Below are positions 1-7,767 of a stretch of 27,013 bases of DNA, in pieces; within the stretch, counting starts at the first letter, position 1, and the number at the start of each line of letters is the position of its first letter. Source of the stretch: a virus; IMG/VR virus record IMGVR_UViG_3300043446_001880, positions 1 to 27,013 of that record. One strand, given 5' to 3'. A program made the translations under genes and the position numbers. The notes beneath the pieces are model-generated. The model saw only the letters and a program-made list of their open reading frames with translations, searched no databases and was not told where the DNA came from.

Positions 1-223
1 TGTCTCCGGTGTTCAGGCCGTGGCCTGCCAAAGTCACTGTGATGGTATTACCTGTGCGCGTGTACGAGGTTATTGCGGTCACGGCGCTGACTGTGTCCCA
101 AATATTGACTGTACCAGCAGATGTACCGCTGGTATAGAACATTCCTTTGAGACGCGCCCTGCCATTGACCAAAATACCAGTCGCATTTAAATGCGCTGAC
201 TTGACGTCATATTGCATTGCCAT
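1..223 (-). CDS. Virion structural protein, 3' part outside window
   Basis: The start is the ATG at 221-223 on the minus strand, preceded by TTAGGAG at good spacing. Seventy-four codons are open to the window edge, so the C-terminus is missing. The product begins MAMQYDVKSAHLNATG and continues with alternating threonine, glycine and valine-rich segments, ending in a GHGLNTGD stretch. GHGL-x-x-GD followed by beta-rich sequence is common in phage tail, fibre or decoration proteins (family knowledge from memory). It lies 13 bases after the stop of the upstream structural gene, so it is probably co-transcribed from the promoter at 869-896. The virion role is inferred from composition and position; the exact protein is not recognised. 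Confidence 0.7.
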   Translation of the reverse strand, partial: MAMQYDVKSAHLNATGILVNGRARLKGMFYTSGTSAGTVNIWDTVSAVTAITSYTRTGNTITVTLAGHGLNTGD

Positions 224-236
224 ATTTGGCTCCTAA

Positions 237-776
237 TCAGGAATCTGCAAACGGTGTAGCTACAACGCCTGTACCCAAAACCACGCCGGTGACCATGTAC
301 TTCAGAGCGGCAACTGCGACGATCTGAATCCAAGTGCCAGCAACGCCGCCGGTTGTACCGCCGTTCAAGTTGATGTAATCGTTGGAAGAAGCGGCAGTAA
401 AGCCAACCATTGCGCCAGAGCTGTCTGTGTCAACAGACAACAAAGAGCCAACAAACTTGTCAGTACCGTCTGTACCAATCTTCAAAGAGCTGGTGGAGAT
501 GGTTGTGGGAACCCAAATTGTGTAGACAGCGCCTTCGTTGTTCTGGGTGTTGGGGTCTGAGCCGGGGCCAGAGGAAGAAGGATCGCTAGATGTGTTGATT
601 GTGGGCAAAGTCAAAACGACGTTTGCTGCCAATGAACCACCAACGGTGATGATGCGACCAGCATAATCTTGTGGGGTTAATGAGGCGCTTGCGGTAACCG
701 CTACAACAGCGCCGGGGCCTTGTGTGTAAAAGCCATTGAGTGACCGGACTGGGCCTTGAAACGTAGTGCGTGCCAT
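237..776 (-). CDS. Gly/Ser/Thr-rich virion protein (decoration-like)
   Basis: This 179-residue protein is not recognised as a named family. It is rich in Gly, Ser, Thr and Val and has few charged residues or cysteines. It has a segment of Ser, Gly, Pro and Asp around residues 62-80 (DPSSSGPGSDP) and a beta-type pattern elsewhere, with no membrane segment. This composition fits a capsid decoration or tail surface protein. AAGGA lies before the ATG at 774-776. It is the first gene after the strong minus-strand promoter at 869-896 and has an inverted repeat in its leader (801-847). It is therefore probably expressed independently of the upstream capsid operon, which ends at the terminator at 1490-1518. 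Function is inferred from context. Confidence 0.75.
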   Translation of the reverse strand: MARTTFQGPVRSLNGFYTQGPGAVVAVTASASLTPQDYAGRIITVGGSLAANVVLTLPTINTSSDPSSSGPGSDPNTQNNEGAVYTIWVPTTISTSSLKIGTDGTDKFVGSLLSVDTDSSGAMVGFTAASSNDYINLNGGTTGGVAGTWIQIVAVAALKYMVTGVVLGTGVVATPFADS

Positions 777-800
777 GTCTTTTCCTTACATGCAAGTTGA

Positions 801-847
801 GGTGTATCTGTCTGCATGTCGTCAAGCCGGGACTTGTCAGATACACC
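801..847 (-). promoter_or_regulatory. Inverted repeat in leader of the 237-776 gene
   Basis: GGTGTATCTG at 801-810 and its perfect reverse complement CAGATACACC at 838-847 are separated by 27 bases. The repeat lies between the promoter at 869-896 and the start codon at 776. In RNA it would form a 10-bp stem ending about 25 bases before the start. It could be an operator or a leader hairpin that controls or stabilises the message. No T-run follows the stem on either strand, so a terminator is unlikely. Confidence 0.5.
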
Positions 848-868
848 GGATAACCCCGGAATGGTTGC

Positions 869-896
869 AATATACACCAAATTTAAGGCGTGTCAA
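869..896 (-). promoter_or_regulatory. Strong sigma-70 type promoter, leftward
   Basis: On the minus strand, TTGACA (891-896) is followed after 16 bases by TATATT (869-874). The -35 box is perfect and the -10 box is close to consensus. The -35 box lies inside the last codons of the HNH gene (…LLDTP stop), so the promoter and the end of the endonuclease gene overlap. It would drive the structural genes at 237-776 and 1-223. Confidence 0.65.
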
Positions 897-1455
897 GAAG
901 CTTATTTGACTTACGCAAATTTTCTTCTTGGGTGATTACCCGCAAATTCCAAGGCACATGAAGGCCGCAGACGGTCTCAGACCGTAAAGGGACAATGTGG
1001 TCTACAACATAGCGTTCGCCTGTAATCTGGGTTAGCTTTCTGGCCTGCACATACAAAGCCCGCATAGTCGCCTTCTCGTCAGCAGTGACCCACTTAGGTG
1101 TAGCTTCCCTGTGACGGCGCTTCCGAACGCTGGTATCCGCACGGACGGCATCTACATTTCTACTTTTATACTCTGCCCGTAATTGCCGTTTTTCCTCCGC
1201 TGGGCGAGATATTGCCCTTGCTATAACCGTCTCTTTATTTTTCTCGTAATAACGCCGCCCAGCGGCTTTTGAGGCTTCAGATTTAGGTTTACCTTTTCGC
1301 CGTTCGTTATCGACCACCCAATCTTCTTTCATGCAATCAACGCATGAACCTTTTAACTTTCTCAGCGCCACATGCCCACGCACACATGGTGCCCCTGTGA
1401 AATAGTGCGCCGCCCCTGATTCTTTAGCTTCTTTTCGTGTTTTAGGATATTCCAT
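883..1455 (-). CDS. HNH endonuclease, probably free-standing homing type
   Basis: This is a 190-residue protein. The C-terminal third carries an HNH/His-Me finger signature: VDHIVPL at 151-157 (Asp152, His153), then HVPWNLRVITQEENLRKSNK with His166, Asn170 and Asn179. The N-terminus has a separate Cys/His set (Cys24, His28, Cys38, Cys41) likely to bind zinc. The middle is basic and rich in Lys, Arg and Glu, which fits DNA contact. Its family nicks or cuts DNA. A free HNH gene next to the major capsid gene suggests a homing endonuclease. CAGGAGG lies before the ATG. The gene sits between the capsid terminator and a fresh promoter, so it looks like an insertion into the structural operon. All key HNH residues are present. 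Confidence 0.88.
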   Translation of the reverse strand: MEYPKTRKEAKESGAAHYFTGAPCVRGHVALRKLKGSCVDCMKEDWVVDNERRKGKPKSEASKAAGRRYYEKNKETVIARAISRPAEEKRQLRAEYKSRNVDAVRADTSVRKRRHREATPKWVTADEKATMRALYVQARKLTQITGERYVVDHIVPLRSETVCGLHVPWNLRVITQEENLRKSNKLLDTP

Positions 1456-1464
1456 TTAGCCTCC

Positions 1465-1492
1465 TGTGTTACGACACGGGGAATATAACACA
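1465..1492 (-). promoter_or_regulatory. Hairpin upstream of the HNH ribosome binding site
   Basis: TGTGTTA (1465-1471) and TAACACA (1486-1492) form a 7-bp inverted repeat with a 14-base loop. In the minus-strand RNA the hairpin directly abuts the AGGAGG of the HNH gene at 1459-1464 and follows the capsid terminator. It might modulate translation of the endonuclease from read-through transcripts. It could also be chance; the stem is AT-rich and short. Confidence 0.3.
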
Positions 1493-1518
1493 AAAAGAAA
1501 AGGGGGCCGAAGCCCCCT
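1490..1518 (-). terminator. Rho-independent terminator after the capsid gene
   Basis: On the minus strand the sequence reads GGGGGC-TTCG-GCCCCC followed by TTTTCTTTTT. This is a 6-bp GC stem with a UUCG tetraloop and a T-rich tail. It lies about 20 bases after the capsid stop codon and separates the head operon from the HNH gene. The same stem and loop recur on the plus strand at 11708-11723. Confidence 0.9.
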
Positions 1519-1537
1519 ATTTCTGATACGTTTAGTA

Positions 1538-2449
1538 TCAAGACGAACCGGAAGAACCCCACATTCCGAGAGGATCGCTCCAGCCAAAGCTGTAGCGCTC
1601 ACGGGCTTTATAGCGAACGTTCCCTGTATCGAAGTCACCATCCATTGAATTGGCCAGTGGAGAACGAACGAAGTGCTTCAAACCGTTAGGCACGTCTGTA
1701 GTCAAGAACCAAGCGTTGGTGTCTGTCAAGAAGTGGTTGACAGCGTAACCTTCAGGGATTGCGCCCATTTGCTTGATGGCGTTGATGTCGTTATCAGCAG
1801 TAGACACACGGAGTTCGGTGTCCAACAGGCGTTTAGCGACGAACATCAAGTTCGGGGGAACAATCATCTTCTTGGGCTTAGCTGCGATCAACAAGCCACG
1901 CTCGTCTGTCCAAGCGGCGATCTGAATAACGGCGGCTTCCAAAGAAGTCTCGTTCAAATCAACTTGGGTTGAGGGAGTGTTGCTGTTGGTGCCACCTGAG
2001 ACCAAGGGGTGAGCAGTGCTGAACAGAGCAACGCCGTCGCCACCGGGGTAGCTGGAGCTGAAGCCATTGTTCAGGACGGCTGCTGCCTTGACCTGCTTGG
2101 TGTATGCCATAGCACGGGCCAAAGACTTGGTGTAACGAGCAGACAAGCTGTCGTACAAGTTGTCTTCGATTGCCTCTTCGGTAATCGAGAAACCCAAGGC
2201 GATGGTTTCGTGTGTATAGCGGGTTGTCCATGCCTCTTGCGCATTGTCATAAGCGATGGCAGAACCTTCGTTTTTGACTGGTGCGGCTGAGAAGCCAGAC
2301 AGCTTGGTTTCTTCCTCGAATGAACGCTCAGAGGTCTCTGTTTCGTAGATCTCTTTGTGTTCTTCGCCATAACGAGCGTACTCCATACCGAACAAAGCGT
2401 TCAGTCCGGGGAGCAACTCTTTCAGCAGTTGTGCGCGTGAAATAGCCAT
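1538..2449 (-). CDS. Major capsid protein (HK97-fold, Mu gpT-like)
   Basis: This 303-residue protein begins MAISRAQLLKELLPGLNALFG. It has a long acidic N-terminal segment with EYARYGEEHKEIYETETSERS, then TRYTHETIALGFSITEEAIEDN and, further on, ALFSTAHPL and KKMIVPPNL. These blocks are typical of Mu-like or related HK97-fold major head subunits, recognised from family memory. The C-terminus ends RERYSFGWSDPLGMWGSSGSS, a pattern often seen at capsid protein ends. It builds the icosahedral head shell. TAAGGAG lies upstream of the ATG, and a strong terminator follows the stop. The order terminase, portal, scaffold, capsid supports the call. Confidence 0.9.
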   Translation of the reverse strand: MAISRAQLLKELLPGLNALFGMEYARYGEEHKEIYETETSERSFEEETKLSGFSAAPVKNEGSAIAYDNAQEAWTTRYTHETIALGFSITEEAIEDNLYDSLSARYTKSLARAMAYTKQVKAAAVLNNGFSSSYPGGDGVALFSTAHPLVSGGTNSNTPSTQVDLNETSLEAAVIQIAAWTDERGLLIAAKPKKMIVPPNLMFVAKRLLDTELRVSTADNDINAIKQMGAIPEGYAVNHFLTDTNAWFLTTDVPNGLKHFVRSPLANSMDGDFDTGNVRYKARERYSFGWSDPLGMWGSSGSS

Positions 2450-2464
2450 TTAAATGCTCCTTAA

Positions 2465-3163
2465 TTAAACGCCAGTTGGGTTGAGATACTGATGTCCGCC
2501 AGTCACAACAGTGGTAGCTGTACCCGATGAAGGGGTAGTAACCATGTATGGGGCGTTCCACTTCACGATAAATTCGCAGAAATTACCGGAAGAGTTGGCA
2601 GTATCGGGGACTACGTCGATGATGCGGATTGGCAACGAATCGGTAGTTGAAGCGCCAGCGGCGGTATAAATCGCCACTTTGCTGTCACCTGTGGTGGTGG
2701 AGCCAGCGTTCTGAACCAATGCGGCATTTGAGCCAATCACGGTACGACCAAGGTAAGCAGGGAGCAAACCAGAGGTAGCATCATCAGCAGTTGTACCTGC
2801 AACGTTGACAACTTTGAACAGTTGGTCAGGATCGTCAGAAACAAAAGCATAGATCACGCTGCCAGATTTAACTGCCAAGCTTGCGGGGTAGTACTGTGAG
2901 AAGGTCAATTGACCAGTCGTCGCACTGATGTATTGACAGCCCATGAACACGCCCACGGGGGTCGCGGTCGATGTGCCAGTGTCAACTTGAATAGTACCAG
3001 TCGAAGCAATTTTGACAACGTCGCCATAAAAGATATTGGTGTTGTAGCCAGTACCTGATGTGTTTGCGATGACGAGTTGACGAGTTGCTCCGGCAAATAC
3101 CTGACCACCGATCAGATTGATCGGCTTTAGCCCGTAGGGGGCTGATACCGTCGGATAAGCCAT
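2465..3163 (-). CDS. Capsid-associated / decoration-like protein
   Basis: This 232-residue protein begins MAYPTVSAPYGLKPINLIGG and is rich in Thr, Ser, Gly, Ala and Val. It has alternating beta-type segments, no cysteine-rich region and no membrane segment. The opening, a proline- and glycine-bearing strand followed by an IFYGDVVKI stretch, resembles proteins encoded beside the major capsid gene in many environmental phages, which are usually taken as head decoration or minor capsid components. TTAGGAG lies before the start, and the gene ends 15 bases before the capsid start codon. Position between scaffold and capsid supports a head role, but the exact function is not shown by any motif. Confidence 0.72.
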   Translation of the reverse strand: MAYPTVSAPYGLKPINLIGGQVFAGATRQLVIANTSGTGYNTNIFYGDVVKIASTGTIQVDTGTSTATPVGVFMGCQYISATTGQLTFSQYYPASLAVKSGSVIYAFVSDDPDQLFKVVNVAGTTADDATSGLLPAYLGRTVIGSNAALVQNAGSTTTGDSKVAIYTAAGASTTDSLPIRIIDVVPDTANSSGNFCEFIVKWNAPYMVTTPSSGTATTVVTGGHQYLNPTGV

Positions 3164-3177
3164 TTGAGACTCCTAAA

Positions 3178-3642
3178 TTAAGAACCAGAACCGAAAGTGA
3201 CCTTCGATTTCTTATCAGCGAATAACGCCATATTCGATCGACTGTCCCTCTCACGAAGGAAATTGTTGTCCACCGAATCCATTTGTGACTTGTTCAGGTT
3301 GTCAAAGTGCTTCGCACGTTGATCCATGAATTCAGCCGGGATACGACAGAGCAACAGCCCGCCAATTTCAATGCCGCCTCTAAAGCGACCTTCGGTGGCA
3401 GCGTGCATCATGAGTTCAGGATATTCGTCCGCTTTCACGGGTTCGTACCCCTCACGTAACTTAGAGGAAATATTGCTGGGGTCAGCAACTCCTAAAGTAC
3501 TTAAACGAACATAACGATGTTTCCAACCGGGACGTTCATCGGGCATTGGAAGTGCTTCGGGGGCCTGCCAAGATGATGGTCTATAGCTAGTAGCCCGGGT
3601 CTCCGTAATGCGATCCGCGCGGTTTTGTTTCTGTTCAGTCAT
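3178..3642 (-). CDS. Conserved-looking head-module protein of unknown function
   Basis: This 154-residue hydrophilic protein is not recognised as a named family. The N-terminus is basic and polar (MTEQKQNRADRITETRATSYRP). The centre holds WKHRYVRLSTLG and a GGIEIGGLLLCRIPAEFMDQRAKHF stretch, and the C-terminus is charged with a GSGS end. It has no membrane segment and a single cysteine. It lies 3 bases from the scaffold gene's stop codon and 14 bases from the next structural gene, so it is translated with the head genes. A minor virion or assembly role is inferred from position only. Confidence 0.72.
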   Translation of the reverse strand: MTEQKQNRADRITETRATSYRPSSWQAPEALPMPDERPGWKHRYVRLSTLGVADPSNISSKLREGYEPVKADEYPELMMHAATEGRFRGGIEIGGLLLCRIPAEFMDQRAKHFDNLNKSQMDSVDNNFLRERDSRSNMALFADKKSKVTFGSGS

Positions 3643-3644
3643 GA

Positions 3645-4643
3645 TTAAGCACCTTTTCTAAGTAAAGCAACCTGTCTTGCGTATTCTTCAATTGACACCC
3701 CAAGTCGACGCGCTTGCGCGACCTCTGATGCCTTTAACCGAATACGGTTAGGTGGTGTACTCCGTGTAGCTGGGGCCACAGGCGAAGTAATTCGTGTTGC
3801 ACGGCGCGGCGGATCATCTTCATCATCCTCGTCAACCGGTTCTGACGTTCTTTTCTTAGGAGGCGGTTCGTCTTCCTCATAGCTCTGATCACTTTCAAAG
3901 TGCTCAGGAAATCTTTTGCGCATCGTTTTGTCGATGGTTTTGAAGTACTCTTCAGTACCTACGTAGTCCGCACCATACTCGCGCTGCAACTTTTTGTCAA
4001 TACCCATCGCAGCCATTGTCATTTCTTCGTCTTTACCCCACCAATCGCTGTTGCGATCAATCCACCGTTGGGTGCGCGGAGTAAGTTTTGGCTGTTCAGG
4101 TTGCGCTGGGGTGAACTCCTTTTCTTCCACCTCGATAGGCTTCATGCCGGATGCTCTATCCATGCGCAAAGTAGCTTTGGCAATTTCTGCTTGGGCCTCA
4201 GCTAGTGCATCGACATCGGCCTGTTCGTAGGCTTCCTTGTACTTTTTCTTGGCCGCTTCAAGCTCAAGCTGTGCGCTTGACTGAGACTGCTCAATTAGTA
4301 CTTTACTTCCACTAGAAAGCTGTTGTTGAAGCTTTTTGTTTTCTTCAATGATCTGTCGTGCGTAGGCTTCAGTCGCTTCGCGTTCCCGCAAAGCCTGCTC
4401 CTTGGCACGTCGTTCGTCGTGGTAGCCACGGGTGAACTTCTTGATACGCTGTTGGACTTTCTCGTCGTAGGAGGCTAACTCCTCGTCGGTCGGGTCTTCA
4501 ATCTTCTCCTTCATGGGCTTACGGCCACGATCTTCGGGAGGTGTATCGTCCTCGATCTCGATCTCAAGTTTTTCTTCAGCAGCAGCTTTCTTGGCTTCTA
4601 CTTCATCGGGAAACTCATAGGTATCTTCAAATTTTGTTGCCAT
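3645..4643 (-). CDS. Scaffolding-like protein
   Basis: This 332-residue protein is very rich in Glu, Lys, Asp, Ala and Gln. The first 60 residues are acidic (EEKLEIEIEDDTPPEDRGRKP). Residues about 85-165 have long heptad-like stretches predicted to form coiled coil (EREATEAYARQIIEENKKLQQQL). An acidic run of Glu and Asp follows near 255-280, and the C-terminus is basic with a helical VAQARRLGVSIEEYARQVALLRKG. Low-complexity charged helices, a basic C-terminal helix and a position between portal and capsid are the usual signs of a phage capsid scaffold, which guides head assembly and is removed before or during packaging. No catalytic motif for a fused protease is visible. The call is by composition and order. 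Confidence 0.75.
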   Translation of the reverse strand: MATKFEDTYEFPDEVEAKKAAAEEKLEIEIEDDTPPEDRGRKPMKEKIEDPTDEELASYDEKVQQRIKKFTRGYHDERRAKEQALREREATEAYARQIIEENKKLQQQLSSGSKVLIEQSQSSAQLELEAAKKKYKEAYEQADVDALAEAQAEIAKATLRMDRASGMKPIEVEEKEFTPAQPEQPKLTPRTQRWIDRNSDWWGKDEEMTMAAMGIDKKLQREYGADYVGTEEYFKTIDKTMRKRFPEHFESDQSYEEDEPPPKKRTSEPVDEDDEDDPPRRATRITSPVAPATRSTPPNRIRLKASEVAQARRLGVSIEEYARQVALLRKGA

Positions 4644-4653
4644 GTGTTACTCC

Positions 4654-5064
4654 TTATGCAGCGCGGGTGATGCCACGCGGATCTTCCACAACCGCTTCCA
4701 CGCTGTCATCGTTGATGATGCGGAACTCACGGCCATGAATCTTCAGACGGGTGCCTGAATTGGGGCGGACGATGACAAAGTCACCCTCCTTGCAGCTTGG
4801 CCCACTGGGGAACCGAGTGGTGTCCTTGTAAGCATCAGGCCCAAGCTTGATGACAAACAGTACAGGTGTCAGCACTTCCTCGTAGTGCATGGTTTTTGAG
4901 TCCTTGAGAAGACCCACTTCACTGTCTTGATACTCTTCCATCGCTTCAGGAACGACGCACAAAAGGCGGAAGGTCTTGGGGTCGGGCAACTGCTTGGCTT
5001 TCTCTTCGGCGGTCTTATTCAGAATACCGGACAGATCAACGGCAGCGACATCAAATTCACTCAT
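4654..5064 (-). CDS. GroES-like co-chaperonin (Cpn10 fold)
   Basis: This 136-residue protein has a C-terminal 100 residues that match the layout of GroES. There is an opening strand (FRLLCVVPEAM), a flexible segment with VGLLKDSKT where GroES carries its mobile GIVL loop, then PVLFVIKLGPDAY (compare the V-x-AVG-x-G turn). A CKEGDFVIVRPNSGTRLKIHGREFRIINDDSVEAVVED block corresponds to the GD-x-V and closing strands. GroES caps GroEL during folding, and some phages (T4 gp31) encode their own cap for capsid folding. About 30 extra N-terminal residues are present. It overlaps the 67-residue gene by 8 bases and lies next to scaffold and capsid genes, which fits a head-folding role. The assignment is by eye, with fold-level rather than close similarity. 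Confidence 0.7.
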   Translation of the reverse strand: MSEFDVAAVDLSGILNKTAEEKAKQLPDPKTFRLLCVVPEAMEEYQDSEVGLLKDSKTMHYEEVLTPVLFVIKLGPDAYKDTTRFPSGPSCKEGDFVIVRPNSGTRLKIHGREFRIINDDSVEAVVEDPRGITRAA

Positions 5065-5260
5065 CGGCTAACTCCATTCTTTGCGCAAGGTCTTTGACAA
5101 GGGATTCTGCGAAGGTTAGACCCCGAATAATTCCGCAGACATGACGATATTCGTCAAAATTGATTGCTCTTCCCGCAGCGAGAAACATGCCGTTTTCATC
5201 GCGTAGTTTGTCGATTTCTTTTGCTAGATAGCTCAGCACTTGGCCGTTATCCATATTCAA
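5057..5260 (-). CDS. Small hypothetical protein of the head operon
   Basis: This 67-residue protein begins MNMDNGQVLSYLAKEIDKLRDENGM. It is helical and charged throughout, without cysteine pairs, membrane segment or known motif. Its start overlaps the portal stop codon by 4 bases and its end overlaps the GroES-like gene by 8 bases, so translation is probably coupled to the portal. The family is not recognised. A small assembly or portal-associated factor is possible, but nothing in the sequence shows it. Confidence 0.68.
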   Translation of the reverse strand: MNMDNGQVLSYLAKEIDKLRDENGMFLAAGRAINFDEYRHVCGIIRGLTFAESLVKDLAQRMELADE

Positions 5261-7758
5261 TCCTTCTTAGGTTTGCTGGGCGGTTGTTTGTTTTGCGCTG
5301 CCCGTTGCGCTTGCTGTACAGCCATCTGTGCGCGATGCTTCGCTACATCAATACCCATACGTGCTCCTTCAGCTTCTTGCTGTTTGTTGAGTTGATCTCG
5401 TTTTGCAGCGGCAGTAGCCGCGACCTGCATAGCTGCGATCTCTTTTTGAGCCGCAATACGTGCTTCTTCGACACGAATCTGATCTGCTTTGGCAGCAGCT
5501 TCCATCGCCTGCTTTTGTTGCTTCAACTGCAACTCACCCTGCTTGATCTGAAGTTCTTGCATCTGCATCTGAACGATTGGATCCTGCATTTGCTGCTGAG
5601 CAGCTTGTTGCGCAGCTTGCTGTTGAGCCTGCTGAGTCAACTGCTGTGACGCTTGCGCAGTCAACATGGCAATGCGATCTGCCAACTCTGGAGACACCTG
5701 TTTGTTCTGCTCTTCTGTCGGCAGCGGTGTACCGATGGCCATCTCCACCTGCTTGCGATACTCAAACGCAATGTGCTCGTTGATGTGCGCCATAGCTGCG
5801 GCCATGATCTGCTGAGCCATAGGGTTCATCTGCATCAACTGTTGAATCTTTGGATTCTGGATTGCTGCCATGTGCGCTTGAATGTGCGCCTCGTGGTTCT
5901 GCTCGATGAACGCTTTGACCGGCTTCATGATGAGCAGGTTCTGGTTCTCCTGCACTGGGTCGGTTGGCACTTGGTCATCTTCCACGGGAACGAGTTTGCT
6001 GGCGTTCTTGATGCCCAACACCTCAATCATTTGGCGATGCAACAGAGGTAAGTTATAGAGCTGTGGTGCAGACTGAGCCAACTGAAGAACAGCTTGATAC
6101 TGCACAATCTTCTGTGCCATCGTTGCTGCATTTGGGTCACTGACAGGTATAACATCTGTGCTGTCATAGTCCGATTTCTTGGCCTTACGGCCTGCATCTT
6201 CCGGCTCATAGTCGTACTCCTCGGGCGTGTAGTCGGCGATGATTGTCTTGAGCAAGCGGAACTCTTGCTTCATGGTGTAGTGCAGACGGGCTTGGACAGC
6301 CGTCATCACTTTGAGAGTCCTCTCCAACAGCGCCAGCGTAGTGCCCACCGGTGCGTTGGTGCTCATATCAGACACGTTCATGTCGCCACTGGAGGCGAAC
6401 GCGCGGCCTTCCTGAACTATGTTCTGGAACAACGCAAACAAAACCTGACTTGGCTCCTTGTATGGAAGCGGTAAGATGTTGTCACGAATACTTCCCGAGG
6501 GGACGTCTACGTCTCTAAATTCTCCGGGTTGGATGGGGGTGTCGTCTCCCTTAATGCGTAGGCCGCGAGATTTAAGACCTCCGGGTAAGTTAGATAGCGT
6601 GCCAGCGTCAACCAACTGTCGGATGAGCATGGTGGCTGACTTGGCATATCCACCGATAAGGTGGATAAGACCGTATCCGTAGAAGCCAAATCCGGGGATG
6701 TACTGGTAGTGGACAAAGTGCTGTCGCTTGGTGTGGAGTTCATCGTCTTCATACCAATTTCTCCTGATAGCTAAAACTTTACGAGTGCCCTTCTCGATAG
6801 TAACAACATACGGCAGCGCGATCCCAGTAGGACGGCCTTTCTTGTCCTTGTGCTCGTAGCCCGCCAAATCTAAGTCAACGTGCATCTCGAGAATACGGAA
6901 GCGGTCGTCGTTCAGCGCGGAGACACCGTTCTCTTCAGCTTTCTGCTTCTCAATGTCGTCCAACTCATGTGTTGGCTCGCCCAAGTCCACATCGCTGTAA
7001 AAGCCCGCCTCTTGTAGTTTGCGAACTTCGTTCTCGGTCTTGCGCATCACATGCGTGACCCGCTCCGCTGACTCCAAATTACTCGCCCCGTACGGCACCA
7101 CGATGTCTTCAGCAGGAATAAACACCGCCACCTGACGACCTTTACTCGGGTCATAGTACACCTTCTTGAACGCTGAACCTGCAAGCGGCAGTGACCACAA
7201 CATCTTCTCATGTTCTGGGCGGTACTCGACCATCACCTCAGTCAGCTGGTAGTTCATGTCCTCGCGCACGCGGGCAGCGGCCTCTTCGCGCAACAGGTCA
7301 ATAGCGCCAACAATTTGCGTCTTTACAGGCCCCATAGCAGGGAATGTTTCCATCATTGCCTCAGATTGGAAACGCACGACTGATTCTGTAAGCATAGGAT
7401 GAAAGACACCACAAGCGCCTTGCCAAGGCTCTGTTCGGTCTTCGTACTTCAAACCCAGCAGTTTCAAACCTTCAACATAGGTTTGGATCCAATCCCTACG
7501 ATCTTGGATGTCCTTACCAAAATCTTCAACCAACTCTTGGCCAAGAGAGTCCAAGTCGCTGTCGTCCATGTACTCAGCTAGGTTGGCATCAAAGTCCTTG
7601 GCAGATTCTTTCTCAGGCTTGAGGTTAATCTCCATGTCTCCCAGACCAATATTTACCTCATCTGGGTTCTCTATCTCGATCTCCAAATCAGGCTCCTCCA
7701 ACATAGAAATACCCTGCGGGGCCTGATAGATTGACTTGTCCATTGAACTTGTTGCCAT
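5257..7758 (-). CDS. Portal protein
   Basis: This 833-residue protein follows terminase large. The first 65 residues are acidic (EEPDLEIEIENPDEV). Residues about 80-500 form the conserved body: DRRDWIQTYVEGLKLLGLKY, then WQGACGVFHPMLTESVVRFQS, LWSLPLAGSAFKKVYYDP and PAEDIVVPYGASNLESAERV, a pattern seen in large portal proteins of podovirus-type phages. The region from about residue 690 is unusual: a long Gln/Ala-rich coiled-coil stretch with repeated QAQQQAAQQAAQQQM-type sequence and a basic PPSKPKKD end. The portal forms the dodecameric DNA gate at one capsid vertex and binds the terminase. Length is above the usual 500-750, mainly because of the glutamine-rich tail. It ends by overlapping the 67-residue gene. 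Confidence 0.9.
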   Translation of the reverse strand: MATSSMDKSIYQAPQGISMLEEPDLEIEIENPDEVNIGLGDMEINLKPEKESAKDFDANLAEYMDDSDLDSLGQELVEDFGKDIQDRRDWIQTYVEGLKLLGLKYEDRTEPWQGACGVFHPMLTESVVRFQSEAMMETFPAMGPVKTQIVGAIDLLREEAAARVREDMNYQLTEVMVEYRPEHEKMLWSLPLAGSAFKKVYYDPSKGRQVAVFIPAEDIVVPYGASNLESAERVTHVMRKTENEVRKLQEAGFYSDVDLGEPTHELDDIEKQKAEENGVSALNDDRFRILEMHVDLDLAGYEHKDKKGRPTGIALPYVVTIEKGTRKVLAIRRNWYEDDELHTKRQHFVHYQYIPGFGFYGYGLIHLIGGYAKSATMLIRQLVDAGTLSNLPGGLKSRGLRIKGDDTPIQPGEFRDVDVPSGSIRDNILPLPYKEPSQVLFALFQNIVQEGRAFASSGDMNVSDMSTNAPVGTTLALLERTLKVMTAVQARLHYTMKQEFRLLKTIIADYTPEEYDYEPEDAGRKAKKSDYDSTDVIPVSDPNAATMAQKIVQYQAVLQLAQSAPQLYNLPLLHRQMIEVLGIKNASKLVPVEDDQVPTDPVQENQNLLIMKPVKAFIEQNHEAHIQAHMAAIQNPKIQQLMQMNPMAQQIMAAAMAHINEHIAFEYRKQVEMAIGTPLPTEEQNKQVSPELADRIAMLTAQASQQLTQQAQQQAAQQAAQQQMQDPIVQMQMQELQIKQGELQLKQQKQAMEAAAKADQIRVEEARIAAQKEIAAMQVAATAAAKRDQLNKQQEAEGARMGIDVAKHRAQMAVQQAQRAAQNKQPPSKPKKD

Positions 7759-7767
7759 GATGTGTCC

